From the NCBI RefSeq assembly GCF_036002505.1, contig NZ_DASYTH010000474.1, forward strand, positions 32,760 through 96,759: 64,000 nt of DNA, written 5' to 3'. The stretch's first letter is position 1, and every line of letters begins with the position of its first letter. This stretch comes from DASYTH01 sp036002505. Lineage in GTDB: Bacteria; Actinomycetota; Actinomycetes; Mycobacteriales; Pseudonocardiaceae. The position numbers and the translations under genes were made by a program. Of this stretch, positions 33,740-42,443 are shown one piece after another. The notes beneath the pieces are model-generated. The model did not search any database, was not told the DNA's origin, and saw only the letters and a list, made by a program, of their open reading frames with translations.

Positions 33740-34978
33740 TTACCGCCGCACGATCTCCAGTTCGGGCAGCGGGAAGACCAGGCTGCCGCCGCCGGCCAGG
33801 AAGGCGCCCTCGCGCTCGAGGAATCCCGCGCGGTGCATCCAGGGCAGGACCAGAAGCTGGTCCGGGCGGCGCTCCTTGGCCTCCTCCTCGGAGACGATGG
33901 GAATCCAGGTGCCCGGCGTGAACCAGCCGTGCTTGTCCGCGTTGACCTCGCCGATGACCGGGAGGTCGTCGGCGGTGATTCCGCAGTGTTGCAGGATCAC
34001 GTTGCCCTTGGTCGAGGCGCCGTAACCGAGGGTCAGCTTTCCGGCGCGGCGCGAGCTGTCGAGGAAGTCGCGCAGCCGCTCCGGATGCTCGCGGACCCGG
34101 GCGCCGAACGCCTCGTACGGGGCCATCGTGTCCATGCCCAGTTCGATTTCTTTTTGCCGAATGTTTCCGACGCCCTGCTCGTCGACGCCGTACCGATCCG
34201 GATGCTTCGCCATAATGGTGCACAGGCTGCCGCCGTAAACGTCGGTGAGGTCCGCCCGGATGACGGTGAACCCGACCTGGCTCGCCATCCATTCGATCTG
34301 CTTGAACGCGTAGAACTCCAGGTGCTCGTGGCAGATGTTGTCGTAGCCGTTCGTCGCGAGCATCGACGGCAGGTAGCTGTGTTCCAGCATCCACACGCCG
34401 TCGTCGTCGAGCACGTCGTAGACGTCCTGCACGAAATCCAGTGGGCGCGGCAGATCGTAGAACATCGCGATCGACGTAACCGCCCTGGCCCGCCGGGCGC
34501 CGAACTGCTCCACGAACGCCTTCTTGGTGAAGAAATCCGGAATCAGCGTGACGTGCTCCGGGTAGTCCGCGCGGAACTGCTCGCCGTTCGGGTCGATTCC
34601 GACCAGGGTCGGGCCGTCCGCCGGATAGTGTTTCAGCAGCGTGGCGTCGTTGCTGCCGATGTCGAGCAGCAGATCGCCCCGCTCCGGCTCGACCAGTCCG
34701 GTGATTGTGGCGACCTTTCCCTGTAAGTGATTCACCATGAACGGGCGGATCGAGGAACGGTATCCGTATACGCCCTCGTACATTTGCTCGAAGTCCGCGG
34801 TGTGCCGAAGCTGCACGAGTCCGCAGCCGTCCGGCCCGCACTTGACGAGTTCGAGCGGAATCTTCGGGATGTTCTCGTCCCGGCGCGGAAGGAAAACCCC
34901 GCTCAGCGCCTGAGGGCCGAGATCGAGAATCGGCAGAAGCTCACGATTCCCGCAAATGCGGCAGTCTTCGATGATCAT
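33740..34978 (-). CDS. NDP-deoxysugar C-methyltransferase (TylCIII/NovU/EvaC type)
   Basis: 412 aa, the usual length. The N-terminal zinc-binding domain has CRICG and the second pair CGPDGCGLVQL. The SAM domain has motif I LLLDIGSNDATLL, then the family block MLEHSYLPSMLATNGYDNICHEHLEFYA and a C-terminal GYGASTKGN motif. These enzymes add a methyl group at C-3 (or C-5) of a keto-sugar nucleotide. The ATG at 34978 follows GGGGAGATC. With the 2,3-dehydratase, 3-aminotransferase and 3,5-epimerase in this window it completes the core of a 3-amino-3-C-methyl-2,3,6-trideoxyhexose pathway. Confidence 0.93.
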   Translation of the reverse strand: MIIEDCRICGNRELLPILDLGPQALSGVFLPRRDENIPKIPLELVKCGPDGCGLVQLRHTADFEQMYEGVYGYRSSIRPFMVNHLQGKVATITGLVEPERGDLLLDIGSNDATLLKHYPADGPTLVGIDPNGEQFRADYPEHVTLIPDFFTKKAFVEQFGARRARAVTSIAMFYDLPRPLDFVQDVYDVLDDDGVWMLEHSYLPSMLATNGYDNICHEHLEFYAFKQIEWMASQVGFTVIRADLTDVYGGSLCTIMAKHPDRYGVDEQGVGNIRQKEIELGMDTMAPYEAFGARVREHPERLRDFLDSSRRAGKLTLGYGASTKGNVILQHCGITADDLPVIGEVNADKHGWFTPGTWIPIVSEEEAKERRPDQLLVLPWMHRAGFLEREGAFLAGGGSLVFPLPELEIVRR

Positions 34979-35053
34979 CTGATCTCCCCGGCCGTAGTAC
35001 ACTCTGAGGGCGCGTGCTTGAGTTGCCGGACATCAGGATAACCTACTTGGTGT

Positions 35054-35059
35054 CCTAGG
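35054..35059 (+). promoter_or_regulatory. CCTAGG box between C-methyltransferase and glycosyltransferase genes
   Basis: CCTAGG at 35054-35059 lies 48 bp upstream of the plus-strand glycosyltransferase start and 76 bp outside the minus-strand methyltransferase start. The expected TGAC six bases later reads TCGT, so it matches the box but not the full composite element. Confidence 0.35.
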
Positions 35060-35106
35060 TAATTTTCGTGATACCCTTTTACCGGGCCCGTGGCTATCGT
35101 TCGCTG

Positions 35107-36333
35107 GTGCGCATACTGTTCACCGTGTACGGATCGCGGCCGCACATCTATCCGCTCGTGCCACTGGCCTGGGCGCTGCGATCCGTCGGGCACGAGGTGC
35201 GTCTGGCCAGCACACCCAGCTGGGCCGACGACCTCACTCACACCGGGCTACCCGCCGTGACCGTCGGCGGGTCGCCGCAGGTCAGCCGAGCCGAACGGGA
35301 CGCCCTGGCCGGCACGATCTACTACCAGCCGAAGCCGTGGCGGGTTGACTGGGCCACCCACATCGACCGGCTCGACCGTGAGCAGTGGGACTACCTCGAG
35401 GCGGCCGGCCGCTACCTGTCGGCGGCCGCCGACGCGATGACCGACGACCTGATCGGCTTCGCCCGCGACTGGGGTCCGGACGCGGTCGTGTACGACACGC
35501 ACAGCTACGCCGGGGCGGTTGCCGCCGCGGCGGTCGGCGTACCCGGGGTTTCACACCGCAACGGCCCGGACGCCGGGCTGCGGTTCGAGGTGATCCAACC
35601 CGGACTCGAGCCGCTGCCGGAGTATGCCGCCCTGTTCGAACGGCACGGGCTGGCCGTGCCGGCCGACCCACCGGCCACTGTGGACCCGACGCCGCCGAGC
35701 ATGCGGGTCGTCTCGCCGCCCGGCATGCTCGGGATGCGGCACATCTCCTTCAACGGACCGGGAATCATGCCGGACGGGCTGACCGGGCCGCGGCCGCGGC
35801 CACGGGTCCTGGTCACCTGGGGCCACAGTATCTCCGAGGGCATCGGCGCCGCCGGTGCCGTGCCGTTCCACCAGGCCGTCGAGGCGGTCGCCGAGCTGGG
35901 TCTGGACTGCCTCCTCGCGGTGCCGCCGGTGGAGGTCGAGCGGCTCGGGACGCTGCCCGGCCACGCCCGGGCGCTCGCCTCGGTTCCGCTGCAGCTGGTA
36001 CTGCCGCACTGTGACGCGATCATCCACCAGGGTGGCTACGGCAGCGCGCTGACCGCCGCCGCTGCCGGCATCCCGCAGCTGGTCATCGCCAGCTACCCGG
36101 AGACCGACATGTGCGCCGCCCGGTTGGTCGCCGTCGGCGCCGGCCTGCACCTGCGCGTTCCGGACCTCCGCGCGGACCTGGACAGCCGGGCGACCATTCG
36201 CGACGCCGTGGCGACCCTGCTGTTCAGCACCGGGTACGCCGACGGCGCCCGGCGGTTACGCGCGGACATCGAGAGCCAGCCGGCACCCGCGGAGGTGGCG
36301 ACCAGGCTGCTCGCGCTCATCACCACAGGTTGA
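35107..36333 (+). CDS. Glycosyltransferase family 1, antibiotic-type (copy 1)
   Basis: 408 aa of the GT-B fold. The N-terminus RILFTVYGSRPHIYPLVPLAWAL is the acceptor-domain start of macrolide-type glycosyltransferases, and HQGGYGSALTAAAAGIPQLV is the nucleotide-sugar-binding signature near the C-terminus. The start is the GTG at 35107, where similarity to the other copies begins. The four glycosyltransferases in the window are paralogues of one another. This one and the next are transcribed away from the main operon. No cytochrome-P450-like helper gene of the EryCII/DesVIII type is nearby. Confidence 0.92.
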   Translation: MRILFTVYGSRPHIYPLVPLAWALRSVGHEVRLASTPSWADDLTHTGLPAVTVGGSPQVSRAERDALAGTIYYQPKPWRVDWATHIDRLDREQWDYLEAAGRYLSAAADAMTDDLIGFARDWGPDAVVYDTHSYAGAVAAAAVGVPGVSHRNGPDAGLRFEVIQPGLEPLPEYAALFERHGLAVPADPPATVDPTPPSMRVVSPPGMLGMRHISFNGPGIMPDGLTGPRPRPRVLVTWGHSISEGIGAAGAVPFHQAVEAVAELGLDCLLAVPPVEVERLGTLPGHARALASVPLQLVLPHCDAIIHQGGYGSALTAAAAGIPQLVIASYPETDMCAARLVAVGAGLHLRVPDLRADLDSRATIRDAVATLLFSTGYADGARRLRADIESQPAPAEVATRLLALITTG

Positions 36334-36443
36334 TCAGGCTCAAGCACATCAGGTTGATCAAGGCTCCACACACCGCAGGTTGATCAGGTCCACGCACCCG
36401 CAGGCAAAAGGGGATTCACAGACAAAAGGGGGCTCAAGCACAT
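36326..36443 (+). repeat. Degenerate ~25-bp repeats between two glycosyltransferase genes
   Basis: AGGTTGATCA recurs at 36327, 36351 and 36377 (24- and 26-bp steps). GGCTCAAGCACAT appears at 36337-36349 and again at 36431-36443, where it includes the start codon of the next gene. CAAAAGGGG also occurs twice (36405, 36423). The first unit contains the stop codon of the upstream gene. The whole 108-bp gap is therefore built from repeats of its own ends. Confidence 0.7.
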
Positions 36444-37683
36444 GCGTGTCATGTTCGCCACGGGCGGCGGCTCGTCGCTCTTCTACCCGTTCGTGCCGCT
36501 GGCCTGGGCGTTCCGGGTCGCCGGGCACGAGGTGCGCCTGGTCGGCAAGCCGCAGATCGGGGTGTCCCTGATGCGCACCGGGCTGCCGGTGGTGACCCTC
36601 GGCAGACCACCCGACCTCTCCCCCGAGCTGAAGGCCGAGCTGGTCGAGGCCTACTACGGGGAAACCCGGTCCTGGGGGGCGGACTGGGTGCTGCGGCCGG
36701 ATTCCCTGACCGACTGGCAGCTCGGCCTGATCGAGGTGCTCGGCCGCTACAACGTCGCGGTCTCCGACGCGATGGCCGACGACCTGGTCGCGTTCGCCGA
36801 GGAGTGGCGCCCGGACCTGATCATCCACGAGACGCTGGCGCTGGCCTCGGAGATCGCCGGCCAGCGCCTGGACGTGCCCGTGCTCCGGTACGTGCACGGA
36901 ACCTTCGACGCGTTCCGGGAGGAGTACCGGGTCACCGACAACCAGCCGCTGCCGGAGCTGGTGGCCATGTTCGAACGGTTCGGCCAGACCCCGCCGCCGG
37001 GACTGCCGCGCTACCTGGACACCGTGCCGCCCAGCATGTACCTCGGTGCGGAACGGCCGTGCATCGAGATGCGCTACGTGCCCTACAACGGGCCGGGCAC
37101 CGTGCCCCAGGGGCTGCGCCGGCACGACCGGCCGCGGATCTGCTTCACCTGGGGGGTGAGCCTGTCCAGCGCACTGGGCGCGGCCGCGGCCGACCCGTAC
37201 CTGGACGCGATCACCGCGATCGCCGCGGCCGGTGTCGAGGTGCTGGTGCTCGTCACCCCCGACCAGCTGTCCACAATGGACGATCTGCCGCCCGGGGTGC
37301 GGCCGCTCGCCGGCGTCCCGCTCAACCTCGTCCTGCCGTACTGTGACGCGATCGTCCATCACGGCGGCGACGGCACCGCCATGACCGCCGCCTGCCTCGC
37401 CGTGCCCCAACTGGTGATCCCGCGCGAGCGGCTGGCCGACCCGATCGCCGGCATGCTGGCCAAGACCGGCGCCGCCATCCACCTGCCGAACGAGCAGCTG
37501 ACCGACGATCCGCAGGCCGGCCGGGTGATCACCGGCGCGGTCGACCGGCTGCTGACCGAGGAGGACTACGCCGTGGCGGCGCAGCGCCTCCGCGAGGACA
37601 TCGAGCGCCAGCCCTCACCCGCCGAGCTCGTGCCCCGGCTCGCCGAGCTGGCCGCCGGTCACGGACCTCTGGTCGACCGGTAG
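36442..37683 (+). CDS. Glycosyltransferase family 1, antibiotic-type (copy 2)
   Basis: 413 aa. The acceptor-domain start MRVMFATGGGSSLFYPFVPL and the donor-domain motif HHGGDGTAMTAACLAVPQLV are intact. Another family block, RYVPYNGPGTVP, is shared with the two minus-strand copies, which suggests duplication within the cluster. The ATG at 36442 is embedded in a short repeat. Its coding end overlaps the convergent 2,3-dehydratase gene by 69 bp. The sugar transferred cannot be deduced from sequence alone. Confidence 0.92.
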   Translation: MRVMFATGGGSSLFYPFVPLAWAFRVAGHEVRLVGKPQIGVSLMRTGLPVVTLGRPPDLSPELKAELVEAYYGETRSWGADWVLRPDSLTDWQLGLIEVLGRYNVAVSDAMADDLVAFAEEWRPDLIIHETLALASEIAGQRLDVPVLRYVHGTFDAFREEYRVTDNQPLPELVAMFERFGQTPPPGLPRYLDTVPPSMYLGAERPCIEMRYVPYNGPGTVPQGLRRHDRPRICFTWGVSLSSALGAAAADPYLDAITAIAAAGVEVLVLVTPDQLSTMDDLPPGVRPLAGVPLNLVLPYCDAIVHHGGDGTAMTAACLAVPQLVIPRERLADPIAGMLAKTGAAIHLPNEQLTDDPQAGRVITGAVDRLLTEEDYAVAAQRLREDIERQPSPAELVPRLAELAAGHGPLVDR

Positions 37684-39117
37684 GCCGGCGACCATGGCAT
37701 GCAGGCAGGCGATCATGGTGCGGGCCTGGACGTTGACGTAGTGGCTGTGCCGGAGCAGCTCGATGAGCTGCCGGACGGTGAGCCACCGGAAGTTGTCGGG
37801 AACGGTCCGCGGATCCCGGTCGGTCTCGACGACGATGTACCGGTTGCGGGCCCGGTAGAACCGGCCGCCCTCTTCGGACAGCACGGTGGCGAACCGGATC
37901 CGCTCGGGCTCGGCGTCCAGCACATCGTCCAAATAGGATGGAACGGTCGGGAGCAGATCGTAGTTCTGCGGAGCGCACTGCACCGTCGGCGCCAACTCGA
38001 TGACGTCCACGAACCCGGGTTCCACCCGCGCCTGCACCAGCGCGTGCAGCACACCCTCGATCTCGCGCACCAGGAACGCGACGACGCCGGTGCCATGTGG
38101 CTCCACCATCGGCTGGGTCCAGTGCGTGACCTCCCGCCCGCGCGCGGTCACGTCGACCCCGATGACGCCGAAGAACCGCCCGGTCTCGTGCTCGATCCGC
38201 TCGGGCCCGAAGTCCCAGTGCGCGACCGTGTTCAGCGGGATGATCCTGGTGGTGATCTCGGTGAGGGTGCGCCGTTCGGTGATCCAGCTCAGGATGTCGC
38301 TCATCGGGTGCAGGCTGCCGGACCGCTCGTCGCAGGAGCGGACCAGCGCGTCCTGGAAGGCGTCGTCGCCCGCCAGCGGGTAGGCCTGTTCCAGGTCCCC
38401 GCCGGAGAACGGCAGGCAGGACAGCACCGTGCGGGCGTCCATGTTGAGCACGTCCTCCACCGCGAGCAACTGGTGCACCTGGCCCAGCGTCATCCAGCGG
38501 AACCCGTCCAGCACCTCGATGTCCTCGCGGACCTCGACCACCATGTTGCGGTTGCGTTTCTGGTGGAACCACGAGCCCTGCTCGGACTGCCGCACGTCGG
38601 CGACCACCGAGGACCGCGCGGTGTCCACGAAGTACTTCAGGTACGGCACCGGTTTGCCGCCGTGCACCCGGGTGTAGTTGCTCCGGGTCGCCTGCACCGT
38701 CGGCGAGAGCTGCAGGCCGTTGGCGTTGCCCGGCTCGATCTTCGCCTGCATCAGGCAGTGCAGGACGCCGTCGAACTCCTTGACCAGGATGCCGAGGATG
38801 CCGATCTCCGGCTGGATGATGATCGGCTGATGCCAGCGCTGGACCGGCCCGCCGGGAAGATCCACGAACAGGCCCTCCACCGAGAAGAACTTCCCGCTGT
38901 GGTGGCGGATGTTTCCGGTGTCCCGCTCGACGTACCAACCCTCCAGCCGGTCCAGCGGGATCCGTTCCACCTCCGCGTAGGCGTGCCGGTGGCAGTCGGC
39001 GAACCAGGCGGTGAACTCGGCGAGCTCGGCGCTCACCGCCCCGGTGGGAGCCATGGAGCTGGCGATGCGCAGCGGGGTGAGCCGGTCGCGCTCCTGCAGC
39101 AGGGGTACGTGCGTCAT
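37615..39117 (-). CDS. NDP-hexose 2,3-dehydratase (EvaA/TylX3 type)
   Basis: 500 aa with the internal duplication typical of this family. Each half has a block of the type W-x-x-P-x-I/V (HQPIIIQPEIGILGILVKEF; TQPMVEPHGTGVVAFLVREI), then an LxPTVQ motif (LQLSPTVQATRSNY; IELAPTVQCAPQNY) and a WMTLGQ/WLTVRQL element. The enzyme eliminates water from NDP-4-keto-6-deoxyglucose to start C-2 deoxygenation. The ATG at 39117 overlaps the stop of the epimerase gene. It is the last gene of the long minus-strand operon and overlaps the end of glycosyltransferase 2. Confidence 0.93.
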   Translation of the reverse strand: MTHVPLLQERDRLTPLRIASSMAPTGAVSAELAEFTAWFADCHRHAYAEVERIPLDRLEGWYVERDTGNIRHHSGKFFSVEGLFVDLPGGPVQRWHQPIIIQPEIGILGILVKEFDGVLHCLMQAKIEPGNANGLQLSPTVQATRSNYTRVHGGKPVPYLKYFVDTARSSVVADVRQSEQGSWFHQKRNRNMVVEVREDIEVLDGFRWMTLGQVHQLLAVEDVLNMDARTVLSCLPFSGGDLEQAYPLAGDDAFQDALVRSCDERSGSLHPMSDILSWITERRTLTEITTRIIPLNTVAHWDFGPERIEHETGRFFGVIGVDVTARGREVTHWTQPMVEPHGTGVVAFLVREIEGVLHALVQARVEPGFVDVIELAPTVQCAPQNYDLLPTVPSYLDDVLDAEPERIRFATVLSEEGGRFYRARNRYIVVETDRDPRTVPDNFRWLTVRQLIELLRHSHYVNVQARTMIACLHAMVAGLPVDQRSVTGGQLGEPGHELGG

Positions 39118-39722
39118 GCTGTGCTCCCAACCATTTCCGCCAACTGCTGGCAGACCGCGTAGTCCGGCAGCAGGCCCGCCGCACCGGCCTGCGCCAGCGT
39201 CGGGGCCGCGGTGTCCCGTTCGGACAGAATCGGCTCGAGGCCGTCGGTGACCGGCAGACCGAGCGCCGGGTCGGATATCGAGATCGCCAGCTCGTTGCGC
39301 GCCTGGTAGGCGGTGGTGAGCAGGTAGGACATGACCGTTTCGTCGGCCAGCGCCACATAGGCGAGGCCAACGCCGATCGGCAGGTACACCGCACGCGCGG
39401 ACTCGCCGTCCAGCTCCACCACGTCCCAGCGGCCGTACGTCGGCGAGCCGACCCGGATGTCCACAATGAACTCCCGGGCCCGCCCGTGGACGCAGTAGAC
39501 GTACTTGGCGCCGCCGGGCGGGGTGCGGGTGAAGTGGACGCCCCGGACGACACCGCGCCGGGACACCGTCAGGCTCGCCTGCGCCACCGGAAAGACCGGC
39601 AGCCCGACCGCCGCCAGGAGACTCGCGTGCTGCATGGGCGCGGCAAAAGCTCCCCGGTGGTCGGAAAAGGTCTCCGGCTCGAACGTGAACGCACCGGAGA
39701 CGGCGAGCTCTTGAGCGCGCAC
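39114..39722 (-). CDS. NDP-4-keto-deoxyhexose 3,5-epimerase (RmlC family)
   Basis: 202 aa. The cupin of RmlC-type epimerases is recognisable: FSDHRGAFAAP, the catalytic-His block RGVHFTRTP, KYVYCVHGRAREFIVDIR, and LPIGVGLAYVALADETVMSYL. Related secondary-metabolism enzymes (EvaD type) epimerise C-5, or C-3 and C-5, to give L-sugars. The start is a GTG at 39722 with AGGAGG upstream. It sits between the aminotransferase (9-bp gap) and the dehydratase (overlap of 4 bp) in the same operon. Confidence 0.92.
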   Translation of the reverse strand: MRAQELAVSGAFTFEPETFSDHRGAFAAPMQHASLLAAVGLPVFPVAQASLTVSRRGVVRGVHFTRTPPGGAKYVYCVHGRAREFIVDIRVGSPTYGRWDVVELDGESARAVYLPIGVGLAYVALADETVMSYLLTTAYQARNELAISISDPALGLPVTDGLEPILSERDTAAPTLAQAGAAGLLPDYAVCQQLAEMVGSTA

Positions 39723-39731
39723 GGGTCCTCC

Positions 39732-40841
39732 TTAGAGCGCGGCCAGCACCTTGAGCAGTGCCTCGATGACCTCGTCCTGGGTTTCCCGGGACAGTGCGGG
39801 GTACATCGGCAGCGAGAAGATCTCGTCCGCCAGCGCCTCGGTGACCGGCAGCGAACCCTTGGCGTAGCCGAGCTTCGCGAAGCCGGTCATGGTGTGCACC
39901 GGCCACGGGTAGCTGATGTTGAGCGAGACGTCGTACTTCTTCATCGCCTCGATGATGTCGTCGCGCCGGGGATGGCGGACGACGTAGACGTAGTAGACGT
40001 GCTCGTTGCCGGGCACCACGCTGGGCAGGACCAGGTCTGTGTCGGACAGCGCCTCGGCGTAGCGCGCGGCCACCGCGCGGCGCCCGGCGACGTAGTCGTC
40101 GAGCCGGCGAAGCTTGCGGCGCAGGATCTCCGCGTGCACCTCGTCCAGACGGCAGTTGTGGCCGGGGGTTTCCACCACGTAGTAGCGCTCGGCCATGCCG
40201 TAGTAGCGGATCCGGCGCAGCCGTTCGGCCACCGCGTCGTCGGAGGTGACCGTGGCGCCGCCGTCGCCGTAGCCGCCGAGGACCTTGGTCGGGTAGAAGG
40301 AGAACCCGGCCGCGTTGCCCATCGCCCCGGCGATCTCCCCGTGCTGGCGGGCGCCGTGGGCCTGCGCGCAGTCCTCGAAGATCGGCAGGCCGTGCCGGGT
40401 GGCGGTGGCGCGCAGTGCGGCCATGTCCACGCACTGGCCGTACAGGTGGACCGGGAGCAGGCAGCGGGTGCGCGGGGTGATCGCCGCTTCGACCTGGTCC
40501 GTGCGCATCAGGTAGCTGTCCGGATCGATGTCGACGAACACCGGCGTGGCGCCGATGCTGTCGATGGCCACCACCGTGGGCGCCGCGGTGTTCGACACCG
40601 TGATCACCTCGTCGCCCGGCCCGATCCCCAGTGCCTGCAGGCCGAGCTTGATGGCGTTGGTGCCGTTGTCCACCCCGACGCAGTGCCGGACGCCGTGGTA
40701 TTCGGCGAACTCCTGCTCGAAACCCCGGACACTGTCACCCAGGATCAGCCGGCCCGAGCGGAAGACCGTCTCCACCGCGTCGAGGATGTCCGCGCGCTCG
40801 GCCTCGTACTCGGGCAGGTAGTTCCAGACGAAAGTGGTCAT
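39732..40841 (-). CDS. DegT/DnrJ/EryC1-type sugar 3-aminotransferase
   Basis: 369 aa PLP enzyme. The Schiff-base lysine is in SFYPTKVLGGYGDGG (Lys186). EDCAQAHGA supplies the Asp that holds the pyridine nitrogen, and the N-terminus has GRLILGDSVRGFEQEFAEYHG. The SFYPTK-LGG form matches TylB/DesV/EvaB enzymes that aminate C-3 of keto-sugar nucleotides. The ATG at 40841 follows GGAGGAACG. Neighbouring epimerase, dehydratase and N-methyltransferase genes support a role in an aminodeoxysugar. Confidence 0.93.
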   Translation of the reverse strand: MTTFVWNYLPEYEAERADILDAVETVFRSGRLILGDSVRGFEQEFAEYHGVRHCVGVDNGTNAIKLGLQALGIGPGDEVITVSNTAAPTVVAIDSIGATPVFVDIDPDSYLMRTDQVEAAITPRTRCLLPVHLYGQCVDMAALRATATRHGLPIFEDCAQAHGARQHGEIAGAMGNAAGFSFYPTKVLGGYGDGGATVTSDDAVAERLRRIRYYGMAERYYVVETPGHNCRLDEVHAEILRRKLRRLDDYVAGRRAVAARYAEALSDTDLVLPSVVPGNEHVYYVYVVRHPRRDDIIEAMKKYDVSLNISYPWPVHTMTGFAKLGYAKGSLPVTEALADEIFSLPMYPALSRETQDEVIEALLKVLAAL

Positions 40842-40865
40842 CGTTCCTCCAGTAACGGTTCCGGC

Positions 40866-41762
40866 TCACAGCACTTTCGTCTGGGTGCGCCAGGTGTAGC
40901 TGTGCGGCAGTTTCTCCTCGCGCTCGGCGAGGTAGGCGTAGTCGACGAGATCCTCGGTCGGTTTCTGCTGCGGCGTGCGCCACTCCCGGCGGCGGACCTG
41001 CTGGTGCGGGAACGCGAGGCCGACCGTGCCGAGGCAGAACCGGCAGGCGTACAAGGGTTCCTCGGAGTTCAGGTAGGTGAGCAGATTCGCCCCGGTGCCG
41101 GCGTCGTCGGTGAGCACCAGGCCGTCGCGCGGCTCCTCGCCGCGCAGCACCGGCAGGAAGTAGCCCTCCGGGCACTTGTAGAACACCCCGTTGATCACCG
41201 TGTGGCAGCGCCACAGGTTGACGATCTCGCAGGTGTTGTAGATCCGGCGGACCAGGTGCCGGTCGTGGGTGCCGTACTCCGAATGCGACTCCCGGAACTG
41301 GTCGTAGCGGGAGATGGTCAGCTCGGTGCCGTACCGGGTGCCGAGTTCGCGCCACCGGTCCACCTCGCCCTCCCCCGGCTCGTATCCCGGGTAGACGGAC
41401 ACCCAGACCTCGTCGACCGCGGCCCAGAACTCCGGGCCCTGGCGCGGCAGCAGCACCCCGTTGGTCACCACGGTCACGGTGTCGGTGATCCCGCTGGCCC
41501 GCACGGCCTCGGCCAGTGCCACCAGGTCGGGGTGCAGCAGCGGCTCGCCGCCGAGCAGCTTCACCCGCTGCGCCCGGTACCACCGGGCCAGCCGGGTCAG
41601 GTCGCGGCGGGTCACGTCCGGCTCGGCGATGTCCTTGGGCCGCAGCACCGGCGAGGCGTGCGTGCAGGACCGGCAGGTCAGGTTGCAGCCGTGCGCGGCC
41701 ATGATCTCCAGGTTCGGATTGTGGATGAGGCCGTCCCCGGCAGGCTCGAACTTCGTTGGCAT
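40866..41762 (-). CDS. Small radical SAM enzyme with C-terminal cysteine clusters
   Basis: 298 aa. The cluster motif CNLTCRSC has cysteines at residues 26, 30 and 33, and LLGGEPLLHPDL is the GGE motif. A second set of cysteines (YNTCEI, LWRCHT, YKCPEG, YACRFC) could hold an auxiliary Fe-S cluster. It is much shorter than the DesII deaminase and has different surroundings of the motif, so it is not an obvious DesII. Small carbohydrate radical SAM dehydrogenases or epimerases (the NeoN and AviX12 kind) are the closest idea. It lies between the 3-aminotransferase and methyltransferase genes, so a sugar substrate is likely but unproven. Confidence 0.8.
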   Translation of the reverse strand: MPTKFEPAGDGLIHNPNLEIMAAHGCNLTCRSCTHASPVLRPKDIAEPDVTRRDLTRLARWYRAQRVKLLGGEPLLHPDLVALAEAVRASGITDTVTVVTNGVLLPRQGPEFWAAVDEVWVSVYPGYEPGEGEVDRWRELGTRYGTELTISRYDQFRESHSEYGTHDRHLVRRIYNTCEIVNLWRCHTVINGVFYKCPEGYFLPVLRGEEPRDGLVLTDDAGTGANLLTYLNSEEPLYACRFCLGTVGLAFPHQQVRRREWRTPQQKPTEDLVDYAYLAEREEKLPHSYTWRTQTKVL

Positions 41763-41792
41763 CGCTGCACTCCCATCATGTGCCCGTGGGCA

Positions 41793-42443
41793 CTAGGCCT
41801 CGGTATCCGCGCCGGCCCGGGCCCAGGCCAGCCGGTTCCACCGGTACGCCGGAGCCGCCTCGCCACCGGCGAGCGGCGCCGTGCCCAGCAGGCGAAATCC
41901 GTTGATCCGCAGCACCAGATCCAGCTCCCGGGGCAGGAAGAACCGGATCAGCAGGGTCTCCCGCGCCGCCGTAACCACCCGGCCGCCGGAGAGCCGCCAG
42001 CGCTGCAGGTCCAGCCGGAGCACCGACTCGTCGGTGTCGACCGATCCGCGGGTCGCCGTGACGAGCTGCGTCGCGCCGTCGGTGACCCGGGTGAAGCGGT
42101 TGTGCGACCGCCGGCTCAGGACGGCGTTGCCGTCCAGCACGTCGAACAGGAACAGGCCCCCGGGTCGCAGGTGGTGCCGAACGGTGTCCACAGTAGATCG
42201 AAGAGCATCCTCCTCCGGTTGCCGGCCGAACGCGGAACCCAGCAGGACCACCGCGTCGAACGTCTGGCCGGGCGCCGTCCCCGCCGCGTCGACCGGATCG
42301 AACCCCGCCGCGGCAAGGGATTCCCGGTGCCGCCCGCCGAGGTCGAGCACCGAGCCGACCGAACCGTGCTCCTTGCACACGTCGACCAGCTGGTCCACTT
42401 CGGACTGAGGATCCGTCGCTTCCGGCCACATCATGGTGCTCAT
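41793..42443 (-). CDS. SAM-dependent methyltransferase, degenerate motif I
   Basis: 216 aa class I methyltransferase fold. Motif I reads VLDLGGRHRES, lacking the normal G-x-G-x-G, while DAVVLLGSAFG and LRPGGLFLFDVLDG fit motifs II and III. The C-terminal part resembles the neighbouring N-methyltransferase (LIRFFLPRELDLVLRINGF beside LIRYFARRELRLLLATAGF), so the two are diverged paralogues. Translation is coupled by an ATGA overlap. It could be a second sugar methyltransferase or a partner that has lost SAM binding. Confidence 0.78.
   Translation of the reverse strand: MSTMMWPEATDPQSEVDQLVDVCKEHGSVGSVLDLGGRHRESLAAAGFDPVDAAGTAPGQTFDAVVLLGSAFGRQPEEDALRSTVDTVRHHLRPGGLFLFDVLDGNAVLSRRSHNRFTRVTDGATQLVTATRGSVDTDESVLRLDLQRWRLSGGRVVTAARETLLIRFFLPRELDLVLRINGFRLLGTAPLAGGEAAPAYRWNRLAWARAGADTEA

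Noticed and set aside
37529..39553. 674-aa minus-strand frame overlapping the 2,3-dehydratase
   Set aside because: It is an alternative frame of the dehydratase and epimerase genes with low-complexity Arg/Ala content; the true genes are clear in the other frames.
40866..41762. DesII-type deaminase for desosamine
   Set aside because: A 4-aminotransferase and a 3-aminotransferase are present, which tempted a desosamine reading. The enzyme is far shorter than DesII and its cysteine context differs, and the 2,3-dehydratase and C-methyltransferase do not belong to desosamine.
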